A program made the position numbers and the translations under genes. Of a stretch of 64,000 nucleotides of DNA, positions 32,683-41,419 are shown piece by piece; within the stretch, counting starts at the first letter, position 1, and every line of letters begins with the position of its first letter. Origin of the DNA: DATIRA01 sp963766505 (GTDB taxonomy: Bacteria; Pseudomonadota; Gammaproteobacteria; Steroidobacterales; Steroidobacteraceae); contig CAVYAL010000005.1 of assembly GCA_963766505.1 (NCBI GenBank), positions 930,001 through 994,000 of the forward strand. Reading direction: 5' to 3'. Under the pieces are notes generated by a model. It made no database searches, was not told the origin of the DNA, and was given only the letters and a program-made list of their open reading frames with translations.

Positions 32683-33659
32683 GTCGTTGCCCCCGTGGAG
32701 TAAGTCCTGCGTCGACGGCGTGATCCGGTCTGCTCCAGCAGACGGTCCAGCACCCGCTGGAAGGCCCGCGCCTCCGCCAGCAGCCAGCGCCGGAAGGCCG
32801 CAATCGTGGGTTCGCCCCGGCGCGCTTCCGGTATCAGCAGGTAGTAGTCGAGGTCGAGCTCGATCACCTGTGGGAACGGCATCTGCAGCACACCCGAGGT
32901 GATCTCCTCGGCGGCATACGCGAGACGACCGAGCGCGACGCCCTGCCCCGCCGCGGCCGCCTGCAGTACGAGATGCCCGTCGTCGAAGTGCACGCCGTGG
33001 CTGGTGTCGAAAGTCGCCTCGCCTGCTGCGCGGCACCATTCGTCCCAGCTCGGCGGACGGCCCGCACGGCGCATGGAGTCATCCTGGATCAGCGGCAGCT
33101 GTCCGAGGTCGCCCGGCCTGCGCAGCCCATGCTCGCGCAGCAGTGACGGGGCCGCCACCGGCGTGACGTACTCGCCGAACAGGCGGTCCGCTGCGACGCG
33201 GTCCAGCGCACCGCGTCCGAAGCGGATCGCCGCATCGACGTCCTCGCTGTCGAAATCCACGACCGAGCGACCGGTCCTCACGCGCAGCTCGATTCCGGGG
33301 AATTTTGCTGCGAAGCGCCCGAGTCTCGGCACCAGCCAGCGCGTCGCGAAGGCCGGCGTCGTGTTCAAGATCAGGACACCCTCGCGCTCGCGGGCCCTGA
33401 GCGCGCTCACTCCCCGGCCGAGACGCTCGAAAGCCTCGCGGAAATGGCCTGCTGCAATCTCGCCCTGCTCGGTCAGCTCGATCTGCCGCCCCTTGCGCCG
33501 GAACAGGCGCACGCCCAGGTGCTTCTCCAGGCCGCGGATCTGGTGACTGATCGCGGCCGGCGTGACGTGAAGTTCCATCGCGGCCTTCGTGAAACTGCGC
33601 AGGCGTGCTGCCGCCTCGAAGGCGCGCAGCGAAGTCAGCGGTGGCAGTGCGCGAGCCAT
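32679..33659 (-). CDS. LysR-family transcriptional regulator (GcvA-like)
   Basis: A 326-residue protein. The N-terminal winged helix (LTSLRAFEAAARLRSFTKAAMELHVTPAAISHQIRGLEKHLGVRLFRR) is a textbook LysR DNA-binding domain, and its sequence is closest to the GcvA/AmpR branch. A substrate-binding domain follows (about 95-300, with NTTPAFATRWLVPRLGRF). The C-terminus is unusually basic (GSRRRRRTYS). It is the first gene of a minus-strand operon and is translationally coupled to the methyltransferase, so it probably regulates its own operon, unlike the usual divergent layout. Confidence 0.9.
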   Translation of the reverse strand: MARALPPLTSLRAFEAAARLRSFTKAAMELHVTPAAISHQIRGLEKHLGVRLFRRKGRQIELTEQGEIAAGHFREAFERLGRGVSALRAREREGVLILNTTPAFATRWLVPRLGRFAAKFPGIELRVRTGRSVVDFDSEDVDAAIRFGRGALDRVAADRLFGEYVTPVAAPSLLREHGLRRPGDLGQLPLIQDDSMRRAGRPPSWDEWCRAAGEATFDTSHGVHFDDGHLVLQAAAAGQGVALGRLAYAAEEITSGVLQMPFPQVIELDLDYYLLIPEARRGEPTIAAFRRWLLAEARAFQRVLDRLLEQTGSRRRRRTYSTGATT

Positions 33660-33720
33660 CTGTGAATTCCTCTCAGCGCTGCCGTCGGCAATTTTCTTCC
33701 AGTGCCACAGCCAGGGATTC

Positions 33721-33726
33721 TATAAT
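33721..33726 (+). promoter_or_regulatory. Candidate -10 element for otsBA
   Basis: A perfect TATAAT in an AT-rich patch between the divergent LysR and otsB genes, about 80 bases before the otsB ATG. No strong -35 lies at 16-18 bases, so an activator or alternative factor may be needed. Confidence 0.4.
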
Positions 33727-33804
33727 TGTTCAGATATTTTGACCGGCCCGTGGCCTTGAGAAGGCCGCCGCGAGCTGCGGCTGTGCCCAGGGCCTTCGAG
33801 ATCC

Positions 33805-34590
33805 ATGCCTGACGAGAGACCGTCGGCGAGACCCGAGGGGAGAACGACACTGCAGCCAGCCTTGCAGGGATCGCCTTTTTGCCTGTTTCTGGACGTCGAC
33901 GGAACACTGCTCGAGTTCGCGCCGGTGCCTGACGCGGTCGAGGTGGACGACGCACTCCGGGGGCTGCTGCATGAGGCCTCGCGGGCCACTGGCGGCGCGC
34001 TCGCGCTGGTCAGCGGCCGCTCGCTCAAGCAACTCGATCAGATCTTCGCGCCCGACCTCTGGCCGGCGGCCGGCCTGCACGGCCTCGAGCGGCGCGACGC
34101 TGCGGGAGCGGTGCACCGCCAGCAAGGCCCCGGCGGAGGCCTCGAGCGCGCACGGCCAGTACTGGCTGCACTCGTTGCCGAGCATCCAGAGCTGATCCTC
34201 GAGGACAAGGGCGGCGCGCTGGCGCTGCACTACCGCCGTGCGCCGGAACTCGAGGCCAAGGTCACCACCGCGGTGGAGCGGTTGCGCGGCGAACTGGGCA
34301 GTGGCTATCACGTGCAGCCCGGATCCCGCGTGCTCGAACTCAAGCCGGCCGGCGTTTCGAAGGCGGACGCGATCCACGCGTTCATGGAGGAGAAGCCGTT
34401 CCTCGGCCGTCAGCCGATTTTCGCCGGCGACGACCTGACCGACCTGGATGGTTTTGCGGCCGTCGAGCGGCACGGGGGCCTGTCGGTGTCGGTTGGAGAG
34501 CGCGTCCGGGCCCAGCTGAGCCTGCCGGATCCCGCCGCGCTGCGGGTTTTCCTGGCCGGCCTGCTCGAATACGCAGGACAGGCATCTTGA
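33805..34590 (+). CDS. otsB: Trehalose-6-phosphate phosphatase
   Basis: A 261-residue HAD-superfamily protein: DVDGTL (Asp30, Asp32) is the nucleophile loop, then VSGRS, KGGALALHYR, and GDDLTDLDGF near the C-terminus for Mg2+ binding. This is the OtsB pattern, removing phosphate from trehalose-6-phosphate to give trehalose. It precedes otsA and overlaps it by four bases, so product and precursor enzymes are co-translated. Trehalose is an osmoprotectant and desiccation protectant. Cytoplasmic; length is normal. Confidence 0.93.
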   Translation: MPDERPSARPEGRTTLQPALQGSPFCLFLDVDGTLLEFAPVPDAVEVDDALRGLLHEASRATGGALALVSGRSLKQLDQIFAPDLWPAAGLHGLERRDAAGAVHRQQGPGGGLERARPVLAALVAEHPELILEDKGGALALHYRRAPELEAKVTTAVERLRGELGSGYHVQPGSRVLELKPAGVSKADAIHAFMEEKPFLGRQPIFAGDDLTDLDGFAAVERHGGLSVSVGERVRAQLSLPDPAALRVFLAGLLEYAGQAS

Positions 34591-35978
34591 GCAGGCTCGT
34601 AGCCGTTTCCAACCGCATATCCGTACCGAAGCGCGGCGCGCCGCCGGGCGGACTGGCCGTGGGCGTGCTGGCGGCAATGAAGGCACGCGGCGGCCTGTGG
34701 TTCGGCTGGAGCGGCGAACTCGCCGAGGGGCCTGTCGGACCGCCGCAAATCACGACCCGCGGCCAGGTCAGGTACGCCACGATCGACCTCGGCAGCGAGG
34801 ATCACGAGCTCTATTACCTGGGCTTCTGCAACAGCGCGATCTGGCCGCTGTTCCACTACTTCCTGGATGCGGCACGCTATCGCGATGCGGAACACGAGGC
34901 CTACCTGCGCGTCAATCGACAGTTCGCGGAGCGCCTCGCGCCGCTGCTCGAGCGCGACGACCGCATCTGGGTGCATGACTACCACCTGATCCCGCTTGCG
35001 CAGGAACTGCGCGAACGCGGCGTCAGACAGCCAGTGGGATTCTTCCTGCACATCCCGTTCCCGCACATCGAGGCGCTGCGTGCGCTGCCGAGCCACGCCG
35101 AGCTGATGCACCAGTTCATGAGCTACGACCTGATCGGCTTCCAGACCCGCCGTGACCTCGATTCCTTCTGCTCGGCCGTGGTGGAGATCTTCGGTGCAGA
35201 GTCGCTCGCACCCGACGGCAGCATCCGGGCCTGCGGCCGGCAGCTGCGGCTCGGCGTATTTCCGATCGGGGTCGACGTCGAAGGCATCCAGGCCGAAACA
35301 GTGCAGGGACTCGAGAAGCAGTCGGTGCAGCGCATGAGGCGCGTGGCCGGAATGTTCGGTCGTCGCGGCATCATCGGCGTGGATCGTCTCGACTACAGCA
35401 AGGGCCTGGTCGAGCGCTTCGAGGCCTATGAACGCTTCCTCGAGCACTACCCGGAGAACCTCGACAAGGTCAGCTACGTGCAGATCGCGCCGCTGAGCCG
35501 CACCGAAGTGCCGGCCTACGCCGAGATCCGCAATGCTCTGGAGCAGGTCGCCGGACGCATCAACGGCCGTTTCGCCGACGTGGACTGGACGCCGATCCGC
35601 TACCTGAACCGGAATTTCCCGCATGACGTTCTGATGGGCTTCATGCGGCAGTCAAGGGTGGCGCTGGTGACGCCGGTCCGCGACGGCATGAACCTCGTTG
35701 CCAAGGAGTACGTCGCGGCGCAGGACCCCGCGGATCCGGGCGTGCTGGTCCTCTCCACGCTGGCCGGGGCCGCGGACGAGCTGACGAGCGCGTTGCTCGT
35801 CAACCCGAACGACATCCAGGGCGTGGCCCGCGCGATCGAAGATGCACTGCAGATGCCTCTAGCGGAGCGACGCGAGCGCCACCAGCAGATGCTGGCGACA
35901 CTGCGCCGCAACGACATCCATGCCTGGCATGGACGCTTCCTCGAAGAACTCGAGTCGTTCGCGCACCACCAGCCGTGA
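34587..35978 (+). CDS. otsA: Trehalose-6-phosphate synthase
   Basis: A 463-residue GT20 glycosyltransferase starting at an unusual TTG (34587) inside the otsB stop (TTGA). Signatures include VAVSNRIS, the GGLAVG loop, WVHDYHLIPLAQELR, DRLDYSKGL (phosphate/donor binding) and GMNLVAKEYVAAQ. It joins UDP-glucose and glucose-6-phosphate to trehalose-6-phosphate, which OtsB then dephosphorylates. The rare start codon may limit its level relative to OtsB and so avoid build-up of toxic trehalose-6-phosphate; that is inference. It ends 43 bases from the convergent permease gene. Confidence 0.94.
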   Translation: MSRLVAVSNRISVPKRGAPPGGLAVGVLAAMKARGGLWFGWSGELAEGPVGPPQITTRGQVRYATIDLGSEDHELYYLGFCNSAIWPLFHYFLDAARYRDAEHEAYLRVNRQFAERLAPLLERDDRIWVHDYHLIPLAQELRERGVRQPVGFFLHIPFPHIEALRALPSHAELMHQFMSYDLIGFQTRRDLDSFCSAVVEIFGAESLAPDGSIRACGRQLRLGVFPIGVDVEGIQAETVQGLEKQSVQRMRRVAGMFGRRGIIGVDRLDYSKGLVERFEAYERFLEHYPENLDKVSYVQIAPLSRTEVPAYAEIRNALEQVAGRINGRFADVDWTPIRYLNRNFPHDVLMGFMRQSRVALVTPVRDGMNLVAKEYVAAQDPADPGVLVLSTLAGAADELTSALLVNPNDIQGVARAIEDALQMPLAERRERHQQMLATLRRNDIHAWHGRFLEELESFAHHQP

Positions 35979-35988
35979 CGCGGGAAGC

Positions 35989-36008
35989 CGGTGCCCCTGC
36001 CGGCACCG
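35989..36008. terminator. Candidate hairpin between convergent otsA and permease genes
   Basis: CGGTGCC and GGCACCG form a 7-bp stem with a six-base loop just after the otsA stop, followed by a second small GTAGC/GCTAC stem. No T-run, so only weak support. Confidence 0.3.
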
Positions 36009-36021
36009 ACGTCGTAGCGTG

Positions 36022-36861
36022 CTACCCGCCCGCTTGCGCGGAAAGCACGCGAAAGACCATCCGGCCCGCGACGATCAGCAGGAACAGCCCGAAGCCCGCG
36101 GACAGCGCACGACGGTCCAGGCTGTGTGCGAGCTTCACGCCGAGCGGCGCCGCGAGCCAGCTTAGCGGCGAAATCACTGCGAATCCCGGCAGGCTCACGT
36201 AGCCGACCGTGAGGCCCGGAACGAGGCCGGCCGGAGCCTGCGCGACCAGGTATCCGACCGTGCCGGGAATCGCGATCAGCAGCCCGAGCAGCGCAGCGGT
36301 ACCCACGGCCCGATGCACCGGGAGCCCGCAAAGGGTCAGCGAGGGCACGCTGAGCGTCCCGCCGCCGATGCCCATCATCGCTGAGATGCCGCCGATCGCG
36401 GCAGGCAGGGCCGCCCCGCCAACGCCGCCGGGGATCGACTGGCGCAGCGTACGGCCCTCGAGCGGCAGCAGCATCCGCACCGCGGCCAGCAGCGCGATTC
36501 CCGCGAAGACCAGCGCGAGCGTGTGCCCCTCGACCCGCGATGCGAGCAGCGCGCCGGCCAGCGCGCCCAGCGCGATCGGGACCGACCAGCGCCGGATGAC
36601 TTCGAAGTCCACCGCTCCCCTGCGCGCGTGCCCGCGGGCGGACGCGGCAGCGGTCGGAATGATCGTGGCCATCGATGTCGCGACCGCGATGTGCAGCGCG
36701 ACCGCAGGCGACACGCCCACCGAGGTCAGCGCGAAGTCGAGTGCAGGCACGATCACGATGCCGCCGCCCACGCCGAGCAGGCCGGCCAGGATGCCGGCGA
36801 CGATGCCCGCCCCGGCCAGCGCGGCGAGCAGAGGCAGCCATTCGAGCAGCGTGAAATTCAC
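36022..36861 (-). CDS. TSUP-family sulfite/organic-acid permease (TauE/SafE-like)
   Basis: A 279-residue inner-membrane protein from GTG 36861, with about eight hydrophobic segments and the two glycine-rich repeats of the family: GILAGLLGVGGGIVIVPAL in the first half and GGISAMMGIGGGTLSVPSLT in the second. TSUP proteins export sulfite, sulfoacetate or other anions. It lies convergent to otsA and divergent from the TPP-enzyme operon, whose promoter region it shares. A link to the sulfatases 17 kb away is possible but unsupported. Confidence 0.88.
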   Translation of the reverse strand: MNFTLLEWLPLLAALAGAGIVAGILAGLLGVGGGIVIVPALDFALTSVGVSPAVALHIAVATSMATIIPTAAASARGHARRGAVDFEVIRRWSVPIALGALAGALLASRVEGHTLALVFAGIALLAAVRMLLPLEGRTLRQSIPGGVGGAALPAAIGGISAMMGIGGGTLSVPSLTLCGLPVHRAVGTAALLGLLIAIPGTVGYLVAQAPAGLVPGLTVGYVSLPGFAVISPLSWLAAPLGVKLAHSLDRRALSAGFGLFLLIVAGRMVFRVLSAQAGG

Positions 36862-36916
36862 GACCCGGCGATTCTACCCCCGGCAAGCCGCAGTCCCCGG
36901 CCGGACAGCCAACCGT

Positions 36917-36922
36917 TATAGT
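36917..36922 (+). promoter_or_regulatory. Candidate -10 element for the TPP-enzyme operon
   Basis: TATAGT, five of six to the consensus, about 42 bases before the ATG at 36964, in the divergent region with the permease gene. No clear -35. Confidence 0.35.
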
Positions 36923-36963
36923 GAGCCAGAGTCGAAGAACAGGTCGGACGGCCGGGGGATTCC

Positions 36964-38719
36964 ATGACAGGAACCAGTGGTGGCGAGGTGCTGGCGCGCA
37001 TGCTCCAGGCCGAGGGGGTCGAGAAGGTCTTCGGGATCATCGACGGGACGTACTTCGGCTTCTATTCCAGCCTGCATCGACTCGGCATCGAGATCGTCAC
37101 GCCGCGGCACGAGACCTGCGCCGCCCACATGGCGGGCACCTACGCACGACTGACCGGCCGCCTCGGCGTCTGCATGGCCAGCAACGGGCCGGGCGTCGCG
37201 AACATCCTGCCGGGCCTGGTCGTCGAGCAGGCCGAAGGCAACCGCGTGCTGGCCATCACGAGCTGCCGCAGGCCGCAGATCGTCTATCCGGATCGAGGCG
37301 GCGCGTACCAGGCCTTCGACCAGGTCGGCGCGATCTCCCGCATCTCCAAGTGGAGCCATGCGGTCGTTTCGTTCGACCGGGTAGCCGAGCTCGGCCGCAC
37401 GGCGCTGCGCAACTGCTTCGAGGGCCGTCCCGGGGTCGTGCACCTCGACGTGCCGGAAACGATCATGAATGGCAAGGTCAAGGCGGAAGTGCCGATCTGG
37501 TCACCGCAGCAGTACCGCGTCACGACTCCGATCGTTCCCTCGCCAGGGCAGGTCGAGCAGGCGGCCGAACTTCTGGCCCGGGCCGAGCTGCCGATCCTGC
37601 ACGCGGGAAGCGGTGTGATCCATGCCGGTGCATACGAAGAACTGCGGCGCGTGGCCGAACTGCTGCATGCTCCGGTCACCACCAGCTGGGCCGCGCGCGG
37701 CGTGCTGCCGGAAACCTCCGAGCTCGCGATACCGATGCCCTACGTCAAGATCAACAACGAGGTCCGCAACGATGCCGACGTCGTGCTGGTCGTCGGCTCC
37801 CGGCTGGGCGAGACCGACTGGTGGGGCAAGCCGCCCAACTGGCGCAAGCCGGCGGAGCAGGCGATGATCCAGGTGGACATCGACGGTCATACGCTGGGCG
37901 CGAACAAGCCGGCGGCACTCGCGGTGCAGGCCGATGCACGCTTGTTCCTGCACGCGCTGGCTGAGCGCCTCGAGTCGCGGCGCGCGGATATGAATCTCGA
38001 CGTCCGGCGTCGTGCGCTGTCGAGAGTACCGCGAGATGATCGCCAAGGAGCGCGCAAAGCTCGACGAGAAGCTCGAGGACATGGCCGTGCCGATGAACCC
38101 CGCCCACGTCGCGCACGTCTGCCAGCAGGTTTTCCCGGAGGGCTCGACGCTCGTCGCAGACGGCGGCAACGCGGCCGTGTGGAGCATGTTCTTCCACTCC
38201 GCGCGTGTACCGAACACGGTAGTCTCGACGTTCAAGTTCGGAATGCTCGGCGCGGGACTCGCCCAGGCCAACGGCGCCGCGATCGCAAGGCCCGACCATC
38301 CCGTCTGCTGCATCATCGGCGACGGCGCAATGGGCTTCCACCCGCAGGAAGTCGAGACGGCCGTGCGCCACGGCCTCAAGGTCGTGTTCCTGGTGCTCTG
38401 CGACCGCCAGTGGGGCATGGTGAAGATGAACCAGCAGTTCGCATTGAAGCCGATCAAGACGATGATCAAGAAATCGCTGGGTCCGGACGAGACGATCAAG
38501 GCGGACCTCGGTGAAATCGAGTTCGACAAGCTCGGGCAGTCCATGGGTGCGCACGGCGAGCGCGTCGCGGACCCGCGCGAGCTGCGGCCGGCGGTCGAGC
38601 GCGCGCTCGGCTGCAGCGGGCCCGCGGTCATCCATGTCGACGTGGACCCGGTGAAGCACATGTGGGCACCGGGCCTGATGTACTTCAAGGACATGCACCA
38701 GGAACCGGGCGGTAAATGA
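36964..38719 (+). pseudogene. Thiamine-diphosphate-dependent enzyme (acetolactate synthase-like) with a frameshift
   Basis: Two frames form one TPP enzyme. From ATG 36964 (GGGGG upstream) come the pyrimidine domain (GIIDGTYFGFYSSL, PRHETCAAHMAGTYARLTGRLGVCMASNGPGVAN) and the middle domain, ending near LESRRADMNLDVRRR. Around 38010-38030 homology shifts to another frame: EYREMIAKERAKL, STLVADGGNAAVWSM and IIGDGAMGFHPQEVETAVRHGLKVVFLVLCDRQW, the TPP-binding domain (GDG...). Total length 1756 is one base over a multiple of three; repaired length about 584 residues, normal for acetolactate synthase/benzoylformate-decarboxylase-like enzymes. Its stop overlaps the next gene's ATG. Real mutation or base-call error is unresolved. 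Confidence 0.8.
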
Positions 38720-39636
38720 ACGGTATCGACGCGGTCCGGCTGAATTTCAGTCCGGAATCGCTGGTCGGCCTGAACCTGATCCTCGCGCTGGTGATGTTCG
38801 GCGTGGCGCTCGACATGAAGGTCGAGGATTTCAAGGGCATTGCCTCGGCCCCGCGCGCCGTCCTGATCGGCCTGCTCGCACAGTTCCTGCTGATGCCGAT
38901 GACGGCCTGGCTGCTGACGCTGGCGCTGAAGCCCCAGGCCAGCATCGCGCTCGGCATGATGCTGGTCGCCGCCTGCCCCGGCGGCAACATCTCGAACTTC
39001 CTGACGAACTTTGCACGGGGCACGACGGCGCTGTCGGTCACGGTCACGGCTTTCTCGACGATGGGGGCGATGTTCTTCACACCGTTCAACCTGTCCCTGT
39101 GGGGCGGGCTCAATCCGGCGACGCGACCGATCCTCACCGAGGTCGCGATCAGTCCGCTCGAGGTGCTGGGCACGATCATGATCCTGCTCGCGATCCCGGC
39201 GGTGCTCGGCATGTACGCGGCATACCGCTTTCCCGCCGCGACCGCCCGGGCACGCAAGCCGTTCCGCATCTTCTCGATCATCGTGTTCGCCGGCTTCGTC
39301 ATCGGCGCACTGGCGGCGAACTGGCAGCATTTCGTGGTTCACGTGCGACAGGTCGCAATGGTGGTGTTCGTGCTGAACGCACTGGGCCTCAGCGTCGGTT
39401 ACCTGGCTGCACGCTCGGCGAAGCTGCCGGAAGCCGACCGACGGGCGGTATCGATCGAGGTCGGCATCCAGAATTCCGCGCTCGGGCTGATACTGGTCTT
39501 CAACTTCTTCGGCGGGCTCGGCGGCATGGCCATCGTTGCGGCCTGGTGGGGCATCTGGCACATCATCGCCGGCCTCACGCTGGCAACCTGGTGGCGGCGG
39601 CATCCACCGGCGCCCGCACCTCTGGAGTCGCGATGA
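38716..39636 (+). CDS. Bile acid:sodium symporter (BASS) family transporter
   Basis: A 306-residue inner-membrane protein with nine or ten hydrophobic segments. GLNLILALVMFGVALDMKVEDFK and MLVAACPGGNISNFLTNFARGTTALSVTVTAFSTM are BASS-family sodium-site segments, and the second-half motif VEVGIQNSALGLILVF-like (here SIEVGIQNSALGLIL) repeats it. BASS members import bile acids, pyruvate, pantothenate or other organic anions with Na+. The start overlaps the TPP-enzyme stop and its end overlaps the epimerase start, implying one coupled transcript; the cargo is probably that enzyme's substrate. Confidence 0.9.
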   Translation: MNGIDAVRLNFSPESLVGLNLILALVMFGVALDMKVEDFKGIASAPRAVLIGLLAQFLLMPMTAWLLTLALKPQASIALGMMLVAACPGGNISNFLTNFARGTTALSVTVTAFSTMGAMFFTPFNLSLWGGLNPATRPILTEVAISPLEVLGTIMILLAIPAVLGMYAAYRFPAATARARKPFRIFSIIVFAGFVIGALAANWQHFVVHVRQVAMVVFVLNALGLSVGYLAARSAKLPEADRRAVSIEVGIQNSALGLILVFNFFGGLGGMAIVAAWWGIWHIIAGLTLATWWRRHPPAPAPLESR

Positions 39637-40607
39637 AACGGGTACTGGTCACCGGCGGAGCGGGATACCTCGGCGGCCGGCTGGTGGAGATCCTCGCGAC
39701 CGAGCATCCCGCGCGGCGCCCCGCCTGCCTGGTCGCCACGGACGTCCGGGAAGTGCCGCAGCAGCAGCGGCCGGCCGGCGTCGAGTACGTCGTCCACGAC
39801 GTTCGCTCCGACGGCCTCGACGCGCTGCTGCGACAGCACTCGATAGACACTGTCGTGCATCTCGCCGCCATCGTCACGCCCGGGGCGAAATCCAATCGCG
39901 AGCTCGAGTATTCCGTCGACGTAGTCGGCACGCGCAAGGTGCTCGAGGCCTGCGTGGCCAGCGGCGTCAAGCGCTTCATCGTCACCTCGAGCGGCGCGGC
40001 CTACGGCTACCACGCCGACAATCCCGACTGGCTGACCGAGGACGACCCGGTCCGCGGAAACCAGGAGTTCGCGTATTCGCACCACAAGCGCCTGGTCGAG
40101 GAAATGCTCGCCGAGTACCGCAACGAGCACCCGGAGCTCGAGCAGGTGGTCTTCCGCGTCGGCACGATCCTCGGCGAGACGACCCGGAACCAGATCACGG
40201 CCTTGTTCGAGAAGCCGCGGCTGATCGCGATCAAGGGGTCAGCGAGCCCCTTCGTGTTCATCTGGGATCGGGACGTCGTCGGCGCGATCGAGCATGCAAT
40301 CGACGGCGGTCCACCGGGCATCTACAACGTCGCCGGCGATGGCGCGCTCAGCATCCAGCAGATCGCGGCCCGCCTCGGCAAGCCGTGCGTGACGTTACCC
40401 GCCGGGCTGCTGCAGGCCGCGCTCGCGGTCCTGCATCCGCTCGGCCTCTCGCGTTACGGGCCGGAGCAGGTGAATTTCCTCCGCTACCGCCCGGTGCTGT
40501 CGAACCGCCGGCTGAAGGAGGAATTCGGCTACAAGCCGCGGCTGACTTCGAGCGAAGTCTTCGAGCTCTACTGCAGGGCACGGGGACTCGGGACAGGCCG
40601 GGCATGA
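39633..40607 (+). CDS. Extended SDR, NAD-dependent epimerase/dehydratase family
   Basis: A 324-residue protein from ATG 39633. VTGGAGYLGGRLVEIL is the NAD loop; VVHLAAIVTPGAKSNRELEYSVDVVGTRKVLEACVASGVKRFIVTSSGAAYGY carries the HLAA and the catalytic Ser/Thr region; YSHHK supplies the Tyr-x3-Lys pair. The C-terminal half is a substrate domain typical of extended SDRs acting on nucleotide sugars or steroid and aryl substrates. Coupled by ATGA overlaps to the BASS transporter and to the classical SDR. Exact substrate unknown. Confidence 0.85.
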   Translation: MKRVLVTGGAGYLGGRLVEILATEHPARRPACLVATDVREVPQQQRPAGVEYVVHDVRSDGLDALLRQHSIDTVVHLAAIVTPGAKSNRELEYSVDVVGTRKVLEACVASGVKRFIVTSSGAAYGYHADNPDWLTEDDPVRGNQEFAYSHHKRLVEEMLAEYRNEHPELEQVVFRVGTILGETTRNQITALFEKPRLIAIKGSASPFVFIWDRDVVGAIEHAIDGGPPGIYNVAGDGALSIQQIAARLGKPCVTLPAGLLQAALAVLHPLGLSRYGPEQVNFLRYRPVLSNRRLKEEFGYKPRLTSSEVFELYCRARGLGTGRA

Positions 40608-41419
40608 GCCGGCGCTCATTCGATGGCCGGACGGTCCTGGTCACCGGTGCGGGAGGCGGACTCGGCCGCGCCCTCGCCCGCCGGTTCGCCGCGGCCGGTG
40701 CGCGCATCGTGGCCGTGGACCGGTATACAGCCGGCATCGACGAACTCGCGCAGGAACTCGTCTCGGGCGGGCACGAGTGTCTCGCACTAGGCTGCGACGT
40801 GACGGACGCAGCCGCTGTCGAGGCCAGTTTGACCGAGGCCCGCGGGCGTTTCGGCGGCATCGACGTTCTGGTCAACAACGCCGGCATCAGCCATCGCAGC
40901 CCACTCGAGCGAACCCGCCCCGAGGTGATCCGCCGGGTGATGGAGGTGAACTTCTTCGGCTCGGTGCATTTCACGCAGGCTGCGCTGCCGCAGCTGCTCG
41001 AGCGCAGCGGCATGATCATCGTGATCTCGAGCGTCGCAGGATTCGCGCCGCTGATCGCGCGCACCGGCTACGCCGCGAGCAAGCACGCGCTGCACGGCTT
41101 CTTCGAGAGCCTGCGCCCGGAGGTCGCGCCGGCGGGCGTCGACGTGATGCTGGTGTGCCCCTCGTTCATCAGCACGGGCATCGACCGCAACGCGCTCGGC
41201 GCCGACGGGCGTCCGGTGACGCATGCGCAGGTGGTGATCGGGCAGCGACTCACGCCGGAGGCCGCCGCGAACCGCATCTTCGTCGCAGCCGGCCGCCGCA
41301 AGCGCCTGCTGCGCATCGGCCGGACGGCGGACGTGGCCTGGTGGGTCAGCCGCATTGCACCGGCCGCGTACGAACGGGGCATGGCTCGGCGGCTGCGCGG
41401 GGAGATGGAGGTGCCTTGA
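40604..41419 (+). CDS. Classical short-chain dehydrogenase/reductase
   Basis: A 271-residue protein. TGAGGGLG (TGxxxGxG cofactor loop), NNAG (VLVNNAGISHRS), ISSVAG and YAASKHALHG (Tyr-x3-Lys) place it firmly in classical SDRs; the C-terminal tail has hydrophobic and basic residues (AAYERGMARRLRG). The ATG overlaps the epimerase stop. Such enzymes oxidise or reduce alcohol/ketone groups with NAD(P)(H). With the zinc ADH immediately after, it suggests successive alcohol oxidation steps. Confidence 0.9.
   Translation: MSRRSFDGRTVLVTGAGGGLGRALARRFAAAGARIVAVDRYTAGIDELAQELVSGGHECLALGCDVTDAAAVEASLTEARGRFGGIDVLVNNAGISHRSPLERTRPEVIRRVMEVNFFGSVHFTQAALPQLLERSGMIIVISSVAGFAPLIARTGYAASKHALHGFFESLRPEVAPAGVDVMLVCPSFISTGIDRNALGADGRPVTHAQVVIGQRLTPEAAANRIFVAAGRRKRLLRIGRTADVAWWVSRIAPAAYERGMARRLRGEMEVP

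Noticed and set aside
37501..39603. A 700-residue minus-strand frame across the TPP enzyme and BASS genes
   Set aside because: Low-complexity His/Arg/Asp-rich translation antisense to clear enzyme and transporter motifs.
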